DNA of 39,707 nucleotides from Gammaproteobacteria bacterium (GTDB lineage: Bacteria; Pseudomonadota; Gammaproteobacteria; Steroidobacterales; Steroidobacteraceae), in contig PKWJ01000040.1 of assembly GCA_003132025.1 (NCBI GenBank), positions 52,552-92,258 of the forward strand, given 5' to 3'. Below the pieces are notes generated by a model that did not search any database, was not told the DNA's origin, and was given only the letters and a program-made list of their open reading frames with translations. A program made the translations under genes and the position numbers. Below, piece by piece: positions 18,600-28,048 of the stretch (position 1 is the first letter of the stretch; the number at the start of each line of letters is the position of its first letter).

Positions 18600-21152
18600 A
18601 TGGCTGACAATCTGGTAATCGTCGAATCTCCGGCCAAAGCGCGCACCATCAAGAAATACCTGGGCAAGGATTTCGAGGTGCTGGCGTCCTATGGTCACGT
18701 GCGCGACCTGGTGCCGAAGGAAGGCGCGGTCGACCCCGATGACGGCTTCGCGATGAAGTACCAGCTGGTGGAGCGCAATGAACGTCACGTCGAAGCCATC
18801 GCCAAAGCGCTGAAAAAATCCAAAGCGCTGCATCTTGCGACCGATCCTGACCGCGAAGGCGAAGCCATCGCCTGGCACCTGTATGAGATCCTCAAGCAGC
18901 GCGGCGAACTCAAGCACAAGGCCGTGCATCGCGTGGTGTTTCACGAGATCACCCGCAACGCCGTGCGCGAGGCGGTCGCCACGCCGCGTGAGCTGTCGCT
19001 CGACCTGGTGAATGCGCAGCAGGCGCGGCGCGCACTTGACTACCTGGTCGGCTTCAATCTGTCGCCGCTACTGTGGAAGAAGGTGCGCCGCGGGCTGTCC
19101 GCCGGCCGGGTACAAAGTCCCGCGCTACGCATGATCTGCGAGCGTGAAGCGGAAATCGCGGCGTTCGAGCCGCGCGAGTACTGGAGCATCGACGCCATCG
19201 GCGAGCACAGCGAGCAATCCTTTCCGCTCAAGCTGATCGAATTCCGCGGCGACAAGGTCGAGCAGTTCAGCTTCACCAACGAGGCCGTAGCGCGCGAGGC
19301 CGAGCAGAGCCTCAAAGCAGCGGCTGGCGCGGACGGGGCGCTCACGGTGCTGCAGGTGGATCGCAAGCAGCGCCGGCGCAATCCGGCGCCGCCGTTCACC
19401 ACCTCGACGCTGCAGCAGGAAGCTTCGCGCAAACTCGGTTTCTCCGCCCAGCGCACCATGCGCGTCGCGCAGCAGCTGTACGAAGGCGTCGACACGGGCG
19501 AGGGCAGTGTCGGTCTGATCACCTACATGCGTACCGACTCGGTGTCGCTCGCGGCCGAGGCCGTGCAGGAGATACGCGAGGTCATCGCCAAGCTGTATGG
19601 CGCGGAAGCGGTGGCGGAAGAGGTGCGGGTATACAAGACCAAATCCAAGAACGCGCAGGAAGCGCACGAGGCCATCCGTCCGACCTCCGCCAGCATCGTG
19701 CCGGCCGACATCGAGCGTTACCTGGAGGCCGACCAGTTCAAGCTCTACTCGCTGATCTGGAAACGCGCCGTTGCCTGCCAGATGGCGCATGCGCTGTTCG
19801 ACACGGTCGCGGTGGACATCCTGGCAGGCCCGGATGGCGCGCAGCGCCACGTGCTGCGCGCCAATGGCTCGACGCTGGTCAAGCCCGGCTACATCGCGGT
19901 TTACCAGGAAGGCCGCGACGATGCGGCCGACGACGAGAGCGACCAGGTGCTGCCGCGCATGGAAGTCGGCGACGCAGTCAAGCTGCTGGACGTGAAACCG
20001 CAGCAGCACTTTACCGAGCCGCCGCCGCGTTTCACCGAGGCCTCGCTGGTCAAGGCGCTCGAGGAATATGGCATCGGCCGGCCCTCCACCTACGCCTCGA
20101 TCATCTCGACGCTGCGCGATCGCGAATACGTCGAGATTGAAAATCGCCGCTTCACCGCCACCGACATCGGCAAGATCGTCAATCGCTTTCTCAGCGAGCA
20201 TTTCCACCAGTACGTGGACTATGGCTTTACCGCCGCCATGGAAGACGAGCTCGATGCCGTGGCGCGCGGCGAGGAAGGCTGGACCACGCCGCTGTCGAAA
20301 TTCTGGAAGCCGTTCATCAAGCAGGTCGACAGCGTCGAGAAAAACGTCACGCGCGAACAGGTGGCACAGGCGCGCGAACTCGGCCGCGATGAGGCCAGCG
20401 GCAAACCGATGACGGTACGCATGGGGCGCTTCGGCCCGTTCGTCCAGATCGGCACCAAGGACGATGTCGAGAAGCCGCGCTTCGCCGGCCTGCGGCCGGG
20501 CCAGAAAATGGACAAGATCACGCTCGAGGAGGCGGTGGCGCTGTTCATACTGCCGCGCACATTGGGCGCCACGGCCGAAGGCGAACCGATTCTTGCCAAC
20601 GTCGGCCGCTTCGGCCCGTACATCAAATTCGGCAGCAAGTACGTATCGCTCAAAGATGACGATCCGTACACGGTCACGCTCGAGCGGGCGCTCGAATGCA
20701 TCCAGGCCAAGAAGCTCGCCGATGCCAACCGCATCATTCAGGACTTCGGCGTCGACGGCATCCAGGTGCTCAACGGCCGCTACGGGCCGTACATCAGCAA
20801 CGGCGAGAAGAATGCACGCATCCCCAAGGATCGCGACCCGAAGACGCTGACGCTCGAGGACAGCCGCGCGCTGCTGGCGGCGGCGCCGGCACGCGGGGCG
20901 CGCGGCCGCGGCCGTTTCGCGCAGAAGAAGGCGGCCGACAAACCCGAGGCGGCGGCGGGCACCGGCGGCGCGGCGCCGAAGAGTGTAAGAAAGAAGACTG
21001 CGGCCACACGCTTGCCGCCGCGGCCGGTGACCAAGACCGCGGCCAACTCGGCCGCCGGCGCCGCCACCAGCTCGGTGCGCAAATCGCCGGCCAAGCGCGC
21101 CGCCCGCGCGGCGCGGCCCACCACCGGCAAGAAAGCCGCCGGTGCGGCCTAG
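18600..21152 (+). CDS. topA: DNA topoisomerase I
   Basis: This 850-residue type IA topoisomerase relaxes negative supercoils. The Toprim domain is at the N-terminus (LVIVESPAKARTIKKYLG and DPDREGEAIAWHL). The catalytic tyrosine is Y309 in LITYMRTDSVSL (E. coli Y319). Downstream lie Topo_C-type repeats without zinc: MGRFGPFVQIG, VGRFGPYIKFG and NGRYGPYISNG. No CxxC pairs occur in the C-terminal half, so the E. coli-type zinc ribbons are absent. The last 80 or so residues are Ala/Lys/Arg-rich and low-complexity, like a histone H1 tail. The ATG follows the smg terminator by 25 bases. Confidence 0.96.
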   Translation: MADNLVIVESPAKARTIKKYLGKDFEVLASYGHVRDLVPKEGAVDPDDGFAMKYQLVERNERHVEAIAKALKKSKALHLATDPDREGEAIAWHLYEILKQRGELKHKAVHRVVFHEITRNAVREAVATPRELSLDLVNAQQARRALDYLVGFNLSPLLWKKVRRGLSAGRVQSPALRMICEREAEIAAFEPREYWSIDAIGEHSEQSFPLKLIEFRGDKVEQFSFTNEAVAREAEQSLKAAAGADGALTVLQVDRKQRRRNPAPPFTTSTLQQEASRKLGFSAQRTMRVAQQLYEGVDTGEGSVGLITYMRTDSVSLAAEAVQEIREVIAKLYGAEAVAEEVRVYKTKSKNAQEAHEAIRPTSASIVPADIERYLEADQFKLYSLIWKRAVACQMAHALFDTVAVDILAGPDGAQRHVLRANGSTLVKPGYIAVYQEGRDDAADDESDQVLPRMEVGDAVKLLDVKPQQHFTEPPPRFTEASLVKALEEYGIGRPSTYASIISTLRDREYVEIENRRFTATDIGKIVNRFLSEHFHQYVDYGFTAAMEDELDAVARGEEGWTTPLSKFWKPFIKQVDSVEKNVTREQVAQARELGRDEASGKPMTVRMGRFGPFVQIGTKDDVEKPRFAGLRPGQKMDKITLEEAVALFILPRTLGATAEGEPILANVGRFGPYIKFGSKYVSLKDDDPYTVTLERALECIQAKKLADANRIIQDFGVDGIQVLNGRYGPYISNGEKNARIPKDRDPKTLTLEDSRALLAAAPARGARGRGRFAQKKAADKPEAAAGTGGAAPKSVRKKTAATRLPPRPVTKTAANSAAGAATSSVRKSPAKRAARAARPTTGKKAAGAA

Positions 21153-21191
21153 CGCCTAAGGCTTAAGGCCGGCCGGATTCAACAGCGGTGT

Positions 21192-21208
21192 GCCGCACAC
21201 AGTGCGGC
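21192..21208 (+). terminator. Hairpin between topA and rlmJ
   Basis: GCCGCAC (21192-21198) and GTGCGGC (21202-21208) form a perfect seven-base stem with an ACA loop, 40 bases after the topA stop. It lacks a T-tract. It may slow or end topA transcription or sit in the rlmJ leader. Confidence 0.35.
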
Positions 21209-21256
21209 CGCCGCGCGTTTGGCGCAGGATGAGAGCTTGATCGACCGGGCGCTTCG

Positions 21257-22132
21257 ATGAAGTATCGTCACAGCTTCCATGCCGGAAACTTCGCCGACGT
21301 ACACAAGCACGTGACGTTGCTGGCGCTGTTGCGCGCCATGCAGCGCAAGGACAAGGGTTTCCTGTATCTGGACACCCACGCCGGCGCCGGCCGCTACGAT
21401 CTGTCGGCGCCCGAAACGCACCGGGGCGCCGAAGCCAGGCATGGCATCACGGCGTTGACGGGCAGCAGCAGCGTTGCCGATTGCGCCGAGATCAACGATT
21501 ATCTGGCCGCGGTGGCGGCGCTGCGCGGCGAGATCGGCGACGCTCACCTCTACCCCGGCTCGCCGTGGCTGGCGGCGCACATGCTGCGCCCCCAGGATCG
21601 CGGCATCTGCTGGGAGATCCTGCCGGCCGAATGCCGGGCACTCGAGCGCGCGCTCGGCGGCTTTCGGCGCATGCGGGTCGAATGCGCCGACGGCACGGAT
21701 CAATTGCGCGCCGTACTGCCGTCGCGCGAGCGACGCTGCCTGCTGCTGATCGATCCCCCGTACGAAAACCCGGCGGCCGAGCTCGACCTGGCGACGCAGA
21801 CCATCCTGACCAGTCTGCAGCGGCTCGCCAACTGCGTGGTGATGCTGTGGTATCCGATCAAGGACGAGCGCACGCTCGCACCCTGGCTGGCGCGGGTCGA
21901 GCGCGCATTCTCGGCGCCCACGCTGAGCCTGGAGTTGTGGATTTATCCGCGCGATTCACGCGTCGGTCTCAACGGCTCCGGGCTGCTGCTGGTCAACCCG
22001 CCGCACCAGTTCGAGCAACGCGCTGCGCTGTGGCAGCAGGAGCTGCACGCACTGCTGGATAAAGTTCCGCACGGCGGCAGTACGGCGCAGTGGCTGGTGC
22101 GCGATGCCGACGTCGATCATGCCAGCGCCTGA
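21257..22132 (+). CDS. rlmJ: 23S rRNA (adenine-2030-N6)-methyltransferase
   Basis: This 291-residue protein starts with the diagnostic MKYRHSFHAGNFADVHKHV. A Rossmann fold follows (GFLYLDTHAGAGRYDL), and the DPPY motif of N6-adenine methyltransferases occurs in LLLIDPPYENPAAEL with D166 (E. coli D164). The length is close to E. coli RlmJ (280). It methylates A2030 of 23S rRNA. No clear ribosome binding site precedes the ATG. Its end overlaps the start of aroE, so it leads a run of four coupled or closely spaced genes. Confidence 0.95.
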   Translation: MKYRHSFHAGNFADVHKHVTLLALLRAMQRKDKGFLYLDTHAGAGRYDLSAPETHRGAEARHGITALTGSSSVADCAEINDYLAAVAALRGEIGDAHLYPGSPWLAAHMLRPQDRGICWEILPAECRALERALGGFRRMRVECADGTDQLRAVLPSRERRCLLLIDPPYENPAAELDLATQTILTSLQRLANCVVMLWYPIKDERTLAPWLARVERAFSAPTLSLELWIYPRDSRVGLNGSGLLLVNPPHQFEQRAALWQQELHALLDKVPHGGSTAQWLVRDADVDHASA

Positions 22133-22955
22133 CCGCTATGCGGTGATCGGTCATCCGATCGCGCACAGCCGCTCGCCGCAGATCCACGCCCTGTTCGCGC
22201 GCCAGACTCACCAGCACCTGGTCTACGACGCCATCGACGTGGCGCCGCAGGAGCTGGCGCCGCGGCTGCGGGAGTTCTTTGCCGGCGGTGGTCGCGGCCT
22301 CAACGTCACGGTGCCGCACAAGGAGGCGGTGATCGCCTGCTGCAGCAGCTTGAGCGCGCGCGTTCGAACCGCTGGGGCCGCAAACACCATCGTGCGCGAG
22401 CCCACCGGGGAGCTGCGCGCTGACAATACCGACGGCGCCGGCCTGGTGCGCGACCTGACGCACAATCTGCGCATCGCCGTAGCGGCACGGCGCGTACTGC
22501 TGCTGGGCGCGGGCGGCGCGGCGCGCGGCGTGCTGGCGCCGCTGCTCGAGCTCAAGCCGCGCGAACTCGTCATCGCCAACCGCAATGTCGAGCGCGCGCA
22601 GACGCTGGCGAGCGCGTTTGCAGCGCTGGGTGCGGTGCGCGCCAGCGGCTTCGCGCAACTCGATGGCATGCATTTCGACCTGATCGTGAATGCGACCGCT
22701 GCCAGCCTGCAGGCGGAAGTTCCGCCGCTGCCGCCCGGTGTGCTTGGCGCCGGCACGGTCTGCTACGATCTGTTCTATGCCGGCAACGCCACTCGCTTCA
22801 CGCACTGGGCGCTGCAACACGGTGCGGCGCAGGCCCACATGGGACTAGGCATGCTGGTCGAGCAGGCCGCCGAATCCTTCTACCTGTGGCGCGGCGTGCG
22901 GCCCGACACCGCGCCGGTATTGGCGGCGCTGGCGGCGCAACAGGCGTATCAATGA
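22119..22955 (+). CDS. aroE: Shikimate dehydrogenase (NADP+)
   Basis: Reading from ATG 22119 gives 278 residues; ATG 22104, five codons earlier, is also possible. The family features are present: YAVIGHPIAHSRSP (shikimate-binding Ser pair), NVTVPHKE with catalytic K68, NTDGAG with D105 (E. coli K65 and D102), and the dinucleotide loop LLGAGGAARGV. It reduces 3-dehydroshikimate in aromatic amino acid synthesis. The start lies inside the rlmJ end (14-base overlap), and the stop overlaps the DUF885 start as ATGA (22952-22955). Confidence 0.96.
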   Translation: MPAPDRYAVIGHPIAHSRSPQIHALFARQTHQHLVYDAIDVAPQELAPRLREFFAGGGRGLNVTVPHKEAVIACCSSLSARVRTAGAANTIVREPTGELRADNTDGAGLVRDLTHNLRIAVAARRVLLLGAGGAARGVLAPLLELKPRELVIANRNVERAQTLASAFAALGAVRASGFAQLDGMHFDLIVNATAASLQAEVPPLPPGVLGAGTVCYDLFYAGNATRFTHWALQHGAAQAHMGLGMLVEQAAESFYLWRGVRPDTAPVLAALAAQQAYQ

Positions 22956-24739
22956 CGAGACCCATTGCAACGCTGCTGTTGTGCGTCGGCGCCACGCTGC
23001 CGGGCATGCAGGCGATGGCGCACGCTACGCACGCACATGCTGCCGCCGCCCCCGTGGTCTCGACCGACGAGGGGCTGATGGCACTCGCCGACGACTACTT
23101 CGATCACTTTTATTTTCCGAGCAATCCCACCGCCGCCACCATCGACGGCGTCCACCGCTACGATGACCGGCTGGAGGACTTCGGCCGCGCCGAGGTGGAG
23201 CGACAGGTCAAGGCGCTGCAGGGCTATGAGCGTCGCTTCCAGGCGGTCGATCCTGCCGGGCTGTCGGAACGCGTGCGCGGCGACCGCGAACTGTTGCTGT
23301 CGAATATCCGCAGCACGCTGCTGACGCTGCAGATCATCCGGCCGTGGGAGAAGGAAGCCGACGTCTACTCTGCCGGCATTTCCGAGAGCGCACTGGCGCT
23401 GATGACCCGCAATTTTGCGTCGCTCGACGAGCGTCTGCGGCTGCTGTGCGCCAGGGAGCGGCTCATGCCAGCCGTCCTGCGGGCCGCGCGCGCCAACCTG
23501 CGCGATCCGCCGCGTGTCTACACCGAGATCGCGATCGAGCAGCTGCCCGCGATCGTCAGCTTCTTCGAGAATGACCTGCCAGCCGCATTCAGCGTCGCGG
23601 ACGACACCGGTCTCAGGCGCGAATTCACGACCGTCAACGCGCAGGTGGTGGCGGCGCTGAAGGCCTACCAGAGCTGGCTGACCGATGACCTGCTGCCGCG
23701 CTCGCACGGGGACTTTCGCATCGGCGCTGCAACATTGCGCGCCAAGCTGTCGTATGACGAGATGGTCGATACGCCGCTCGACCGGCTGCTGGAGATCGGC
23801 ACGGCGGACCTGCGCCGCAACCAGGCTGAGTTCGCACGCGTGGCCGCGCAGCTGGCACCCGACCAAAGCGTAGCGCAGGTGCTGGCGCAGCTGGACGCGG
23901 ATCACCCGCCGCCGGAGCAGCTGCTCGAGAGCTTCCGCGCCAGGTTCGATGGCCTGGTTGATTTCATCACCGCCCACCAGATCATCACCGTGCCGTCGAC
24001 GGTGCGGCCGATGGTGCGCGAGACCCCGGCGTTCATGCGCGCCACCACGTTTGCGTCGATGGACACGCCGGGACCGTTCGAGACCGTGGCGCAGGAGGCC
24101 TATTTCTACGTCACGCTGCCCGATCCGGCCTGGGACGCGGCGAAAACGGCGGACTTCATGTCGGAGTTCAGCTTTCCCGTCATCAGCAATACCGCGGTGC
24201 ATGAAGCCTATCCGGGCCATTACATCCAGTTCCTGTGGATGCACCGTCTGGATGATCGGGTGCGCAAACTGCTCGGCGCCAGCAGCAACGCCGAGGGCTG
24301 GGCTCACTACTGCGAGCAGATGATGCTGGATGAGGGCTACGGGCAGCCGGGCGTGGGCGCCGCCGACGAGCAGCAGTCGAGATTGCTGCGCCTGGGTCAG
24401 CTGCGCGATGCGCTGCTGCGTGATGCGCGCTACATCGTCGGCATCAAGCTGCACACCGGCCAGATGACCATGGAGCAGGCGAGCGATTTCTTCGTCAAGC
24501 AGGGCTACCAGCCGCGCGACGCGAGCGAGGTGGAGACCAAACGCGGCACCTCGGATCCGACCTACCTGTACTACACGCTCGGCAAGCTGCAGATCCTCAA
24601 GCTGCGTTCCGACCTGCAGGCCCGCGAGGGGGCCGCTTTTCGGCTCAAGGATTTCCATGACGCTTTCATGCAGCAGGGTTTTCCTCCCATCAAGCTGGTG
24701 CGGCGGGCGCTGCTGCAGGACGATTCGCCGACGCTTTGA
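22952..24739 (+). CDS. DUF885 family putative metallopeptidase, exported
   Basis: ATG 22952 overlaps the aroE stop; the product has 595 residues. It begins with a signal peptide (RPIATLLLCVGATLPGMQAMA). The body is the largely helical DUF885 domain, starting DDYFDHFYFPSNPTAATIDGV, with the zinc-site motif NTAVHEAYPGHYIQF (H417, E418, H423) and a downstream EGWAHYCEQMM that supplies a further Glu. This arrangement resembles the collagenase/thermolysin-like gluzincins, so a periplasmic peptidase is likely; the substrate is unknown. It is followed after 34 bases by the FecR/DUF6600 gene. Confidence 0.9.
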   Translation: MTRPIATLLLCVGATLPGMQAMAHATHAHAAAAPVVSTDEGLMALADDYFDHFYFPSNPTAATIDGVHRYDDRLEDFGRAEVERQVKALQGYERRFQAVDPAGLSERVRGDRELLLSNIRSTLLTLQIIRPWEKEADVYSAGISESALALMTRNFASLDERLRLLCARERLMPAVLRAARANLRDPPRVYTEIAIEQLPAIVSFFENDLPAAFSVADDTGLRREFTTVNAQVVAALKAYQSWLTDDLLPRSHGDFRIGAATLRAKLSYDEMVDTPLDRLLEIGTADLRRNQAEFARVAAQLAPDQSVAQVLAQLDADHPPPEQLLESFRARFDGLVDFITAHQIITVPSTVRPMVRETPAFMRATTFASMDTPGPFETVAQEAYFYVTLPDPAWDAAKTADFMSEFSFPVISNTAVHEAYPGHYIQFLWMHRLDDRVRKLLGASSNAEGWAHYCEQMMLDEGYGQPGVGAADEQQSRLLRLGQLRDALLRDARYIVGIKLHTGQMTMEQASDFFVKQGYQPRDASEVETKRGTSDPTYLYYTLGKLQILKLRSDLQAREGAAFRLKDFHDAFMQQGFPPIKLVRRALLQDDSPTL

Positions 24740-24773
24740 GCCTGAGCGCAGGGCACGGTATAAGGATTGCCTC

Positions 24774-26612
24774 GTGTCCGCATGCCGCCATAGATCCATC
24801 ATCGTCCTGGGCACGCTCGGCCTGGCCATGCTGGCGGCCAGCGCGGTGTGGGGCCAACAGGCGGCCGGCGATCAGCCCGGCTCGAGCGATGTCGATCCGC
24901 CAGCCCAGGTGGCACGGCTCAGCTATGTCGAAGGCGCCGTGTCGCTGCAGCCGGCCGGCATCGATGACTGGACCGCGGCGACCATCAATCGGCCGCTGAC
25001 TGCCGGCGATCAGCTGTGGAGCGACCGCGCTTCGCGTGCCGAGATCCAATTCGATACCGCCACCGTGAGCATGGCCGACAGTACCAGCCTGGCGCTGTTG
25101 AACGTCGGTGATGACGTCTTACAACTGCAGCTCAGCGCGGGTACCACCAACATCGCGTTGCACGCACTGGATCCGGCAGGCGCGTTGGAAATCGACGCGC
25201 CCAATGTGTCGGTGTCCCTGGTGCGGCCCGGCAGCTACCGCATCGGCGTCGACAGCGCGGGCAACACCACGGTGGCGATTCGCAGTGGCCAGGTTCAGGT
25301 CGTCACCATTGCCGGACAGTCGCTCATTCTTCGCAGCGGCCAGGGCGCCCGGTTCTTATCCAGTGGCGACGTCGATGTAGCTACGGTCGCTGCCGCGGAC
25401 GACTTTGACCGCTGGTGCGCACAACGCGAGCGCCGCTGGGTACAGAATCAGGATGTAGCCCAGTACGTCTCGAGCGATGTGGTCGGCGCGCGGGACTTGG
25501 ACAACTATGGTGACTGGAGCCAGGATCCGGACTACGGCTATGTCTGGTATCCGACTGCGCTGGCAGTTGGCTGGGCCCCCTACCGCAACGGTCGATGGCT
25601 GTGGGTCGCACCCTGGGGCTGGACCTGGGTGGACAACGCGCCCTGGGGCTATGCGCCGTTTCACTACGGTCGCTGGGCCTACGTGGGTGAACGCTGGGGT
25701 TGGGTGCCCGCCCCGGCCGGCAGTCGCGCCGTTTATGCCCCGGCACTGGTGGCCTGGATGGATGGATCCGGCACCGGCCCGAGTGTCGGCTGGCTGCCGC
25801 TGGCTCCGGGCGAGGTCTACCTGCCCGGCTATCGCGTCAGCGCGCGCTACCTGAACAGCGTCAACGTCAGCAACATCAGCATCGTCAACTCCACCTACAT
25901 TGCCAGCGTCTACCAGAATCCGGCACTGCAGAACCGCTATGCCAACAGCAACGCGCCCGGAGCCCTGACCGTGGTAGCGCAGAGCAGTTTTACCTCCGGT
26001 CAGCCGCTCGCAGCTCATATCATTGCCCCGCCCGGGCAATGGCAGCAGGCCAACGCGACACCGCGGGCTCCGGGGATCCTGCCGGCACGCCAGAGCGTGC
26101 TGGGGTCGATCGGCCAGACGCCGGTCAGGCGCCCGCCGATCGCCATCGCCACTCGCCCGGTGGTGGCCCGCCGCGCTCCGCCGCCACCGCCGCCGTCGTT
26201 CGATCGTCAGATGGACGCCATGCGCTCCAACGGTGGACAGGCGCTGCCGCCAGCGCAGCTGCTGCGCCTGCGCGGACCGGAAAGCCTGCGCCCGAACATC
26301 GTGCTGGCGCCGCACGTGGTGACCGTGATGCCGGTGGCACCGGTGACTCCGACTACGCCTGCCGCCCCCGCGTTGCGCGCCTCACCGGCGCAGCCGGTAG
26401 CGAACGACCGGCGCGCGATCCAGCAGCGATCGCCGCAGTTGCAGACACCCGCGCAGGTTCAGCGCGCACCGTTGCCGCAACCCGAGCTACCGGTGGCAGC
26501 AGCGCGCGAGGTGGCACCGCCGCCCCCGCCGCCGCGTCCCCAGCAACAGCAGGCGCCCAGGCCGCCGCCGCCGCCGCGCGCTCCGGAGAAGGTCAAGGGC
26601 GAGCCGCCCTAG
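24774..26612 (+). CDS. FecR-domain / DUF6600 exported protein with Trp-rich and Pro-rich regions
   Basis: I choose GTG at 24774 (612 residues). AAGG lies eight bases upstream, and the product starts with a signal sequence (SIIVLGTLGLAMLAASAVWG). A FecR-like beta domain follows at about 45-200 (ARLSYVEGAVSLQP, GDQLWSDRASRAEIQ). Next comes a Trp/Tyr-rich repeat region at about 245-335 (YGYVWYPTALAVGWAPYRNG, WLWVAPWGWTWVD, YGRWAYVGERWGWVP), the hallmark of DUF6600. The last 200 residues are Pro/Ala/Gln-rich with several polyproline runs. No FecI-type sigma factor or TonB receptor lies beside it, so it is not a classical FecR. Function unknown, probably periplasmic or outer-membrane associated. 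Confidence 0.85.
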   Translation: MSACRHRSIIVLGTLGLAMLAASAVWGQQAAGDQPGSSDVDPPAQVARLSYVEGAVSLQPAGIDDWTAATINRPLTAGDQLWSDRASRAEIQFDTATVSMADSTSLALLNVGDDVLQLQLSAGTTNIALHALDPAGALEIDAPNVSVSLVRPGSYRIGVDSAGNTTVAIRSGQVQVVTIAGQSLILRSGQGARFLSSGDVDVATVAAADDFDRWCAQRERRWVQNQDVAQYVSSDVVGARDLDNYGDWSQDPDYGYVWYPTALAVGWAPYRNGRWLWVAPWGWTWVDNAPWGYAPFHYGRWAYVGERWGWVPAPAGSRAVYAPALVAWMDGSGTGPSVGWLPLAPGEVYLPGYRVSARYLNSVNVSNISIVNSTYIASVYQNPALQNRYANSNAPGALTVVAQSSFTSGQPLAAHIIAPPGQWQQANATPRAPGILPARQSVLGSIGQTPVRRPPIAIATRPVVARRAPPPPPPSFDRQMDAMRSNGGQALPPAQLLRLRGPESLRPNIVLAPHVVTVMPVAPVTPTTPAAPALRASPAQPVANDRRAIQQRSPQLQTPAQVQRAPLPQPELPVAAAREVAPPPPPPRPQQQQAPRPPPPPRAPEKVKGEPP

Positions 26613-26664
26613 AAGGCTGGCCGGTTTGAGGGGCTGGCTACCCTGCAGGAGTGTCGATGCGCTT

Positions 26665-28038
26665 TTAGACTTGCGGGTCGAGCCAGCCGTCGTCGCCTTC
26701 GATCAGGCGCTGCGCTTCGCGCGGACCCCAGGTTCCGCGCGCATATTCATACACCGGTGTGACGTCGCCCAGGATCGGATCCACCACCGCCCACTGCGCC
26801 TCGATCGCGTCCTGGCGCCCGAACAGTCCAAGATCGCCACGCAGTGCGTCGCCCAGCAGCCGCTCGTAGGGCGTCAGTTCGTCGCCGGGCTGGCGCGTGA
26901 TGTTCAGTTCGACGTCTTCACCCGCCATGCGCTCGCCGGCTACTTTCACGCGCATCCCCAGGGCGATCAAAACTTCCGGATTCAGACGTAGCCGCAGGTG
27001 GCTCGACAGGCTCGGCACCAGTTCGCCGAATACCTCGCGCGGCGGGCGCCGAAACTCGACCACGATCTCGGTGCAGGTGACCGGCAGGCATTTGCCGGCG
27101 CGGATGTAGAACGGCACATCGGCCCAACGCCAGCTGTCGACGTACAGCTTGACCGCGGCGTAGGTCTCGACCTGGGAATTGTCGGCCACTCCGGGTTCCG
27201 AGCGATAGCCGCGATACTGGCCACGCACCACACTCTGGGCATCGAGCGACCGGATGGCGCGCAGCACCCGTGATTTTTCATCACGCATGGCGCTGGGGGC
27301 GTTGTGCAGCGGTGCGTCCATGATCACGCTGCTGAGCACCTGCAGCAGGTGATTCTGGATCACATCGCGGATGGCGCCGGCTTCCTCGTAGAATTTACCG
27401 CGGCCGCGAACATCGAAATCCTCCGCCATCGTGATCTGCACGCTTCTGATGTAGGTGCGGTTCCAGGTTGGCTCGAGAAAGGCGTTGGTGAAGCGGGTGT
27501 AGAGGATGTTCTGCACCGGTTCCTTGCCGAGGTAGTGATCGATGCGGAAGATCGATTCCTCGGGAAAGAACTTGTGCAGGATGACGTTGAGCTCGCGTGC
27601 CGATTGCAGATCGCGGCCGAACGGTTTCTCCAGCACCACGCGCGCATTGTCGGCACATTTGGCAGCCGCAAGCCCGCCCACTACCGTGGCGAATACACTC
27701 GGTGGTATCGCCAGATAATGCAGCGGCCTGCATGCCTTGCCCAGCGCCTGGCGCAGCCGGGTGAAGGTATCCGCTTCCCGATAGTCGCCGTCGACGTACC
27801 CCATGAGCGAAGCCAGCTTGCCAAACGCCTGCTCGTCGTAGACGCCGTGTTCCTTGATCGACGCGCGCGCGTGCTCGATCAGTTGCTCGCGCGTCCAGCC
27901 GGAGCGGCCGACACCGACGATCGGCGCCTCCAGCTGGCCGCGTCGCACCAGCGCCTGCAGCGCCGGAAAGATCTGCTTGTAGGCCAGATCGCCGGTGGCG
28001 CCAAAGAAGACGAACGCATCCGAATGCGGAAGTTCCAC
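26665..28038 (-). CDS. zwf: Glucose-6-phosphate 1-dehydrogenase
   Basis: This 457-residue protein has the NADP-binding [17 protein letters not shown] (residues 10-27), EKPFGRDL (137-144), and the substrate and catalytic signature RIDHYLGKE (165-173). It is slightly shorter than E. coli Zwf (491). It oxidises glucose 6-phosphate to 6-phosphogluconolactone, the entry to the oxidative pentose phosphate and Entner-Doudoroff routes. It starts ten bases after the gnd stop, so the two are one operon. No lactonase gene (pgl) or edd is nearby. It converges on the FecR/DUF6600 gene with a 52-base gap that holds no obvious terminator. Confidence 0.96.
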   Translation of the reverse strand: MELPHSDAFVFFGATGDLAYKQIFPALQALVRRGQLEAPIVGVGRSGWTREQLIEHARASIKEHGVYDEQAFGKLASLMGYVDGDYREADTFTRLRQALGKACRPLHYLAIPPSVFATVVGGLAAAKCADNARVVLEKPFGRDLQSARELNVILHKFFPEESIFRIDHYLGKEPVQNILYTRFTNAFLEPTWNRTYIRSVQITMAEDFDVRGRGKFYEEAGAIRDVIQNHLLQVLSSVIMDAPLHNAPSAMRDEKSRVLRAIRSLDAQSVVRGQYRGYRSEPGVADNSQVETYAAVKLYVDSWRWADVPFYIRAGKCLPVTCTEIVVEFRRPPREVFGELVPSLSSHLRLRLNPEVLIALGMRVKVAGERMAGEDVELNITRQPGDELTPYERLLGDALRGDLGLFGRQDAIEAQWAVVDPILGDVTPVYEYARGTWGPREAQRLIEGDDGWLDPQV

Positions 28039-28048
28039 GGCGCTGCGC

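Noticed and set aside
22949-24829. 626-codon open frame antisense to the DUF885 gene
   Set aside because: The sense strand encodes a clear signal peptide and HExxPGH-type motif; the antisense product has no fold signature and is His/Arg/Gln-rich.
26518-26580. CCG-rich repeat tract as a regulatory repeat
   Set aside because: It is simply the codon pattern of the polyproline tail of the FecR/DUF6600 protein.
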